The notes beneath the pieces are model-generated. The model did not search any database. It was not told the DNA's origin and was given only the letters and a program-made list of their open reading frames with translations. Positions 5,101 to 5,276 of a DNA stretch of 5,276 nt are shown in pieces. Source of the stretch: an uncultured Peptococcaceae bacterium (lineage in GTDB: Bacteria > Bacillota > Peptococcia > Peptococcales > Peptococcaceae). The position numbers and the translations under genes are program-made. The stretch lies in assembly GCA_902496505.1 (NCBI GenBank), contig CABVBB010000198.1:1-5276 (forward strand). The letters are read 5' to 3'. Each line of letters opens with the position of its first letter. Position 1 is the first letter of the stretch.

Positions 5101-5276
5101 ATGGAAGAAACGAATCAAGCAAGACGCAAGACGATCCATACTATTATTGGTATCGGGATCATGATCATTTTAAGCATATTGCCCGGCCCAGAACCGATCA
5201 CGGCTTTGGGGATGAAAGCACTGGGGCTGTTTATAGGGACGGTTTATCTCTGGATCACGGTGGATCTCTTGTGGCC
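5101..5276 (+). CDS. DASS/SLC13-type anion permease, N-terminal fragment
   Basis: The frame is open from ATG 5101 to the window edge (58 full codons) and is truncated there. GAGGTGA (5089-5095) ends 5 bases before the ATG, with the GAGG core 8 bases away, matching a strong ribosome site. A short polar N-terminus (MEETNQARRK) precedes a first hydrophobic segment at about 12-28 (TIIGIGIMIILSILP). Then come PGPEPITALGMKALGLF and the start of a second membrane segment, GLFIGTVYLWITVDLLW (42-58). The order 'LP-x-P-E-x-(I/L)T-x-x-G-(M/W)-x-x-L-G-(I/L)F-(I/L)-x-T' is typical of the divalent anion:Na+ symporter (DASS/SLC13) N-terminus. Such inner-membrane proteins take up dicarboxylates, citrate, sulfate or related anions; the substrate cannot be told from this fragment. 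The upstream dyads suggest specific regulation. Confidence 0.75.
   Translation, partial: MEETNQARRKTIHTIIGIGIMIILSILPGPEPITALGMKALGLFIGTVYLWITVDLLW

Overview
The window looks like chromosomal DNA of a Gram-positive, low-to-mid GC Firmicute, most likely a clostridial lineage. The reasons are strong AGGAGG-type ribosome binding sites before every gene, intrinsic terminators with clear T-tracts, and an exported protein that combines S-layer homology (SLH) repeats with a spore-lysin-like family 18 glycoside hydrolase domain. The species cannot be named from the sequence.

Layout. Positions 1-83 hold the last codons of an unidentified plus-strand gene, closed by a terminator (90-121). A good vegetative promoter (176-203) then drives a monocistronic secreted SLH + GH18 protein (251-1942). 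A hairpin at 1969-2005, with T-tracts on both strands, separates it from a convergent minus-strand unit. Read in transcription order, that unit is a 57-residue charge-segregated small protein (4156-3983), then LysR-family regulator B (3945-2965), then LysR-family regulator A (2974-2015). The two regulator genes overlap by 10 bases and are clearly paralogous. Divergent from this unit, across a 207-base intergenic region rich in dyads and repeats, lies a 173-residue protein of unknown function (4364-4885) with its own terminator (4895-4921). An AT-rich 180-base regulatory stretch follows, with overlapping palindromes, and leads into the truncated N-terminus of a DASS/SLC13-type anion permease (5101 to the window end).

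How it may fit together. The SLH-GH18 protein is probably an envelope-anchored glycan-acting enzyme with its own regulation. The twin LysR regulators are the only transcription factors in the window. The GATA/TATC palindromes before the permease contain a T-N11-A core and sit about 63 bases before a TATAAA box, which is where a LysR-type regulator would bind. One or both regulators controlling organic-acid or anion uptake is therefore a reasonable but untested inference. The small protein and the 173-residue protein match no family I recognise. I see no RNA genes, CRISPR arrays, insertion sequences or phage genes.
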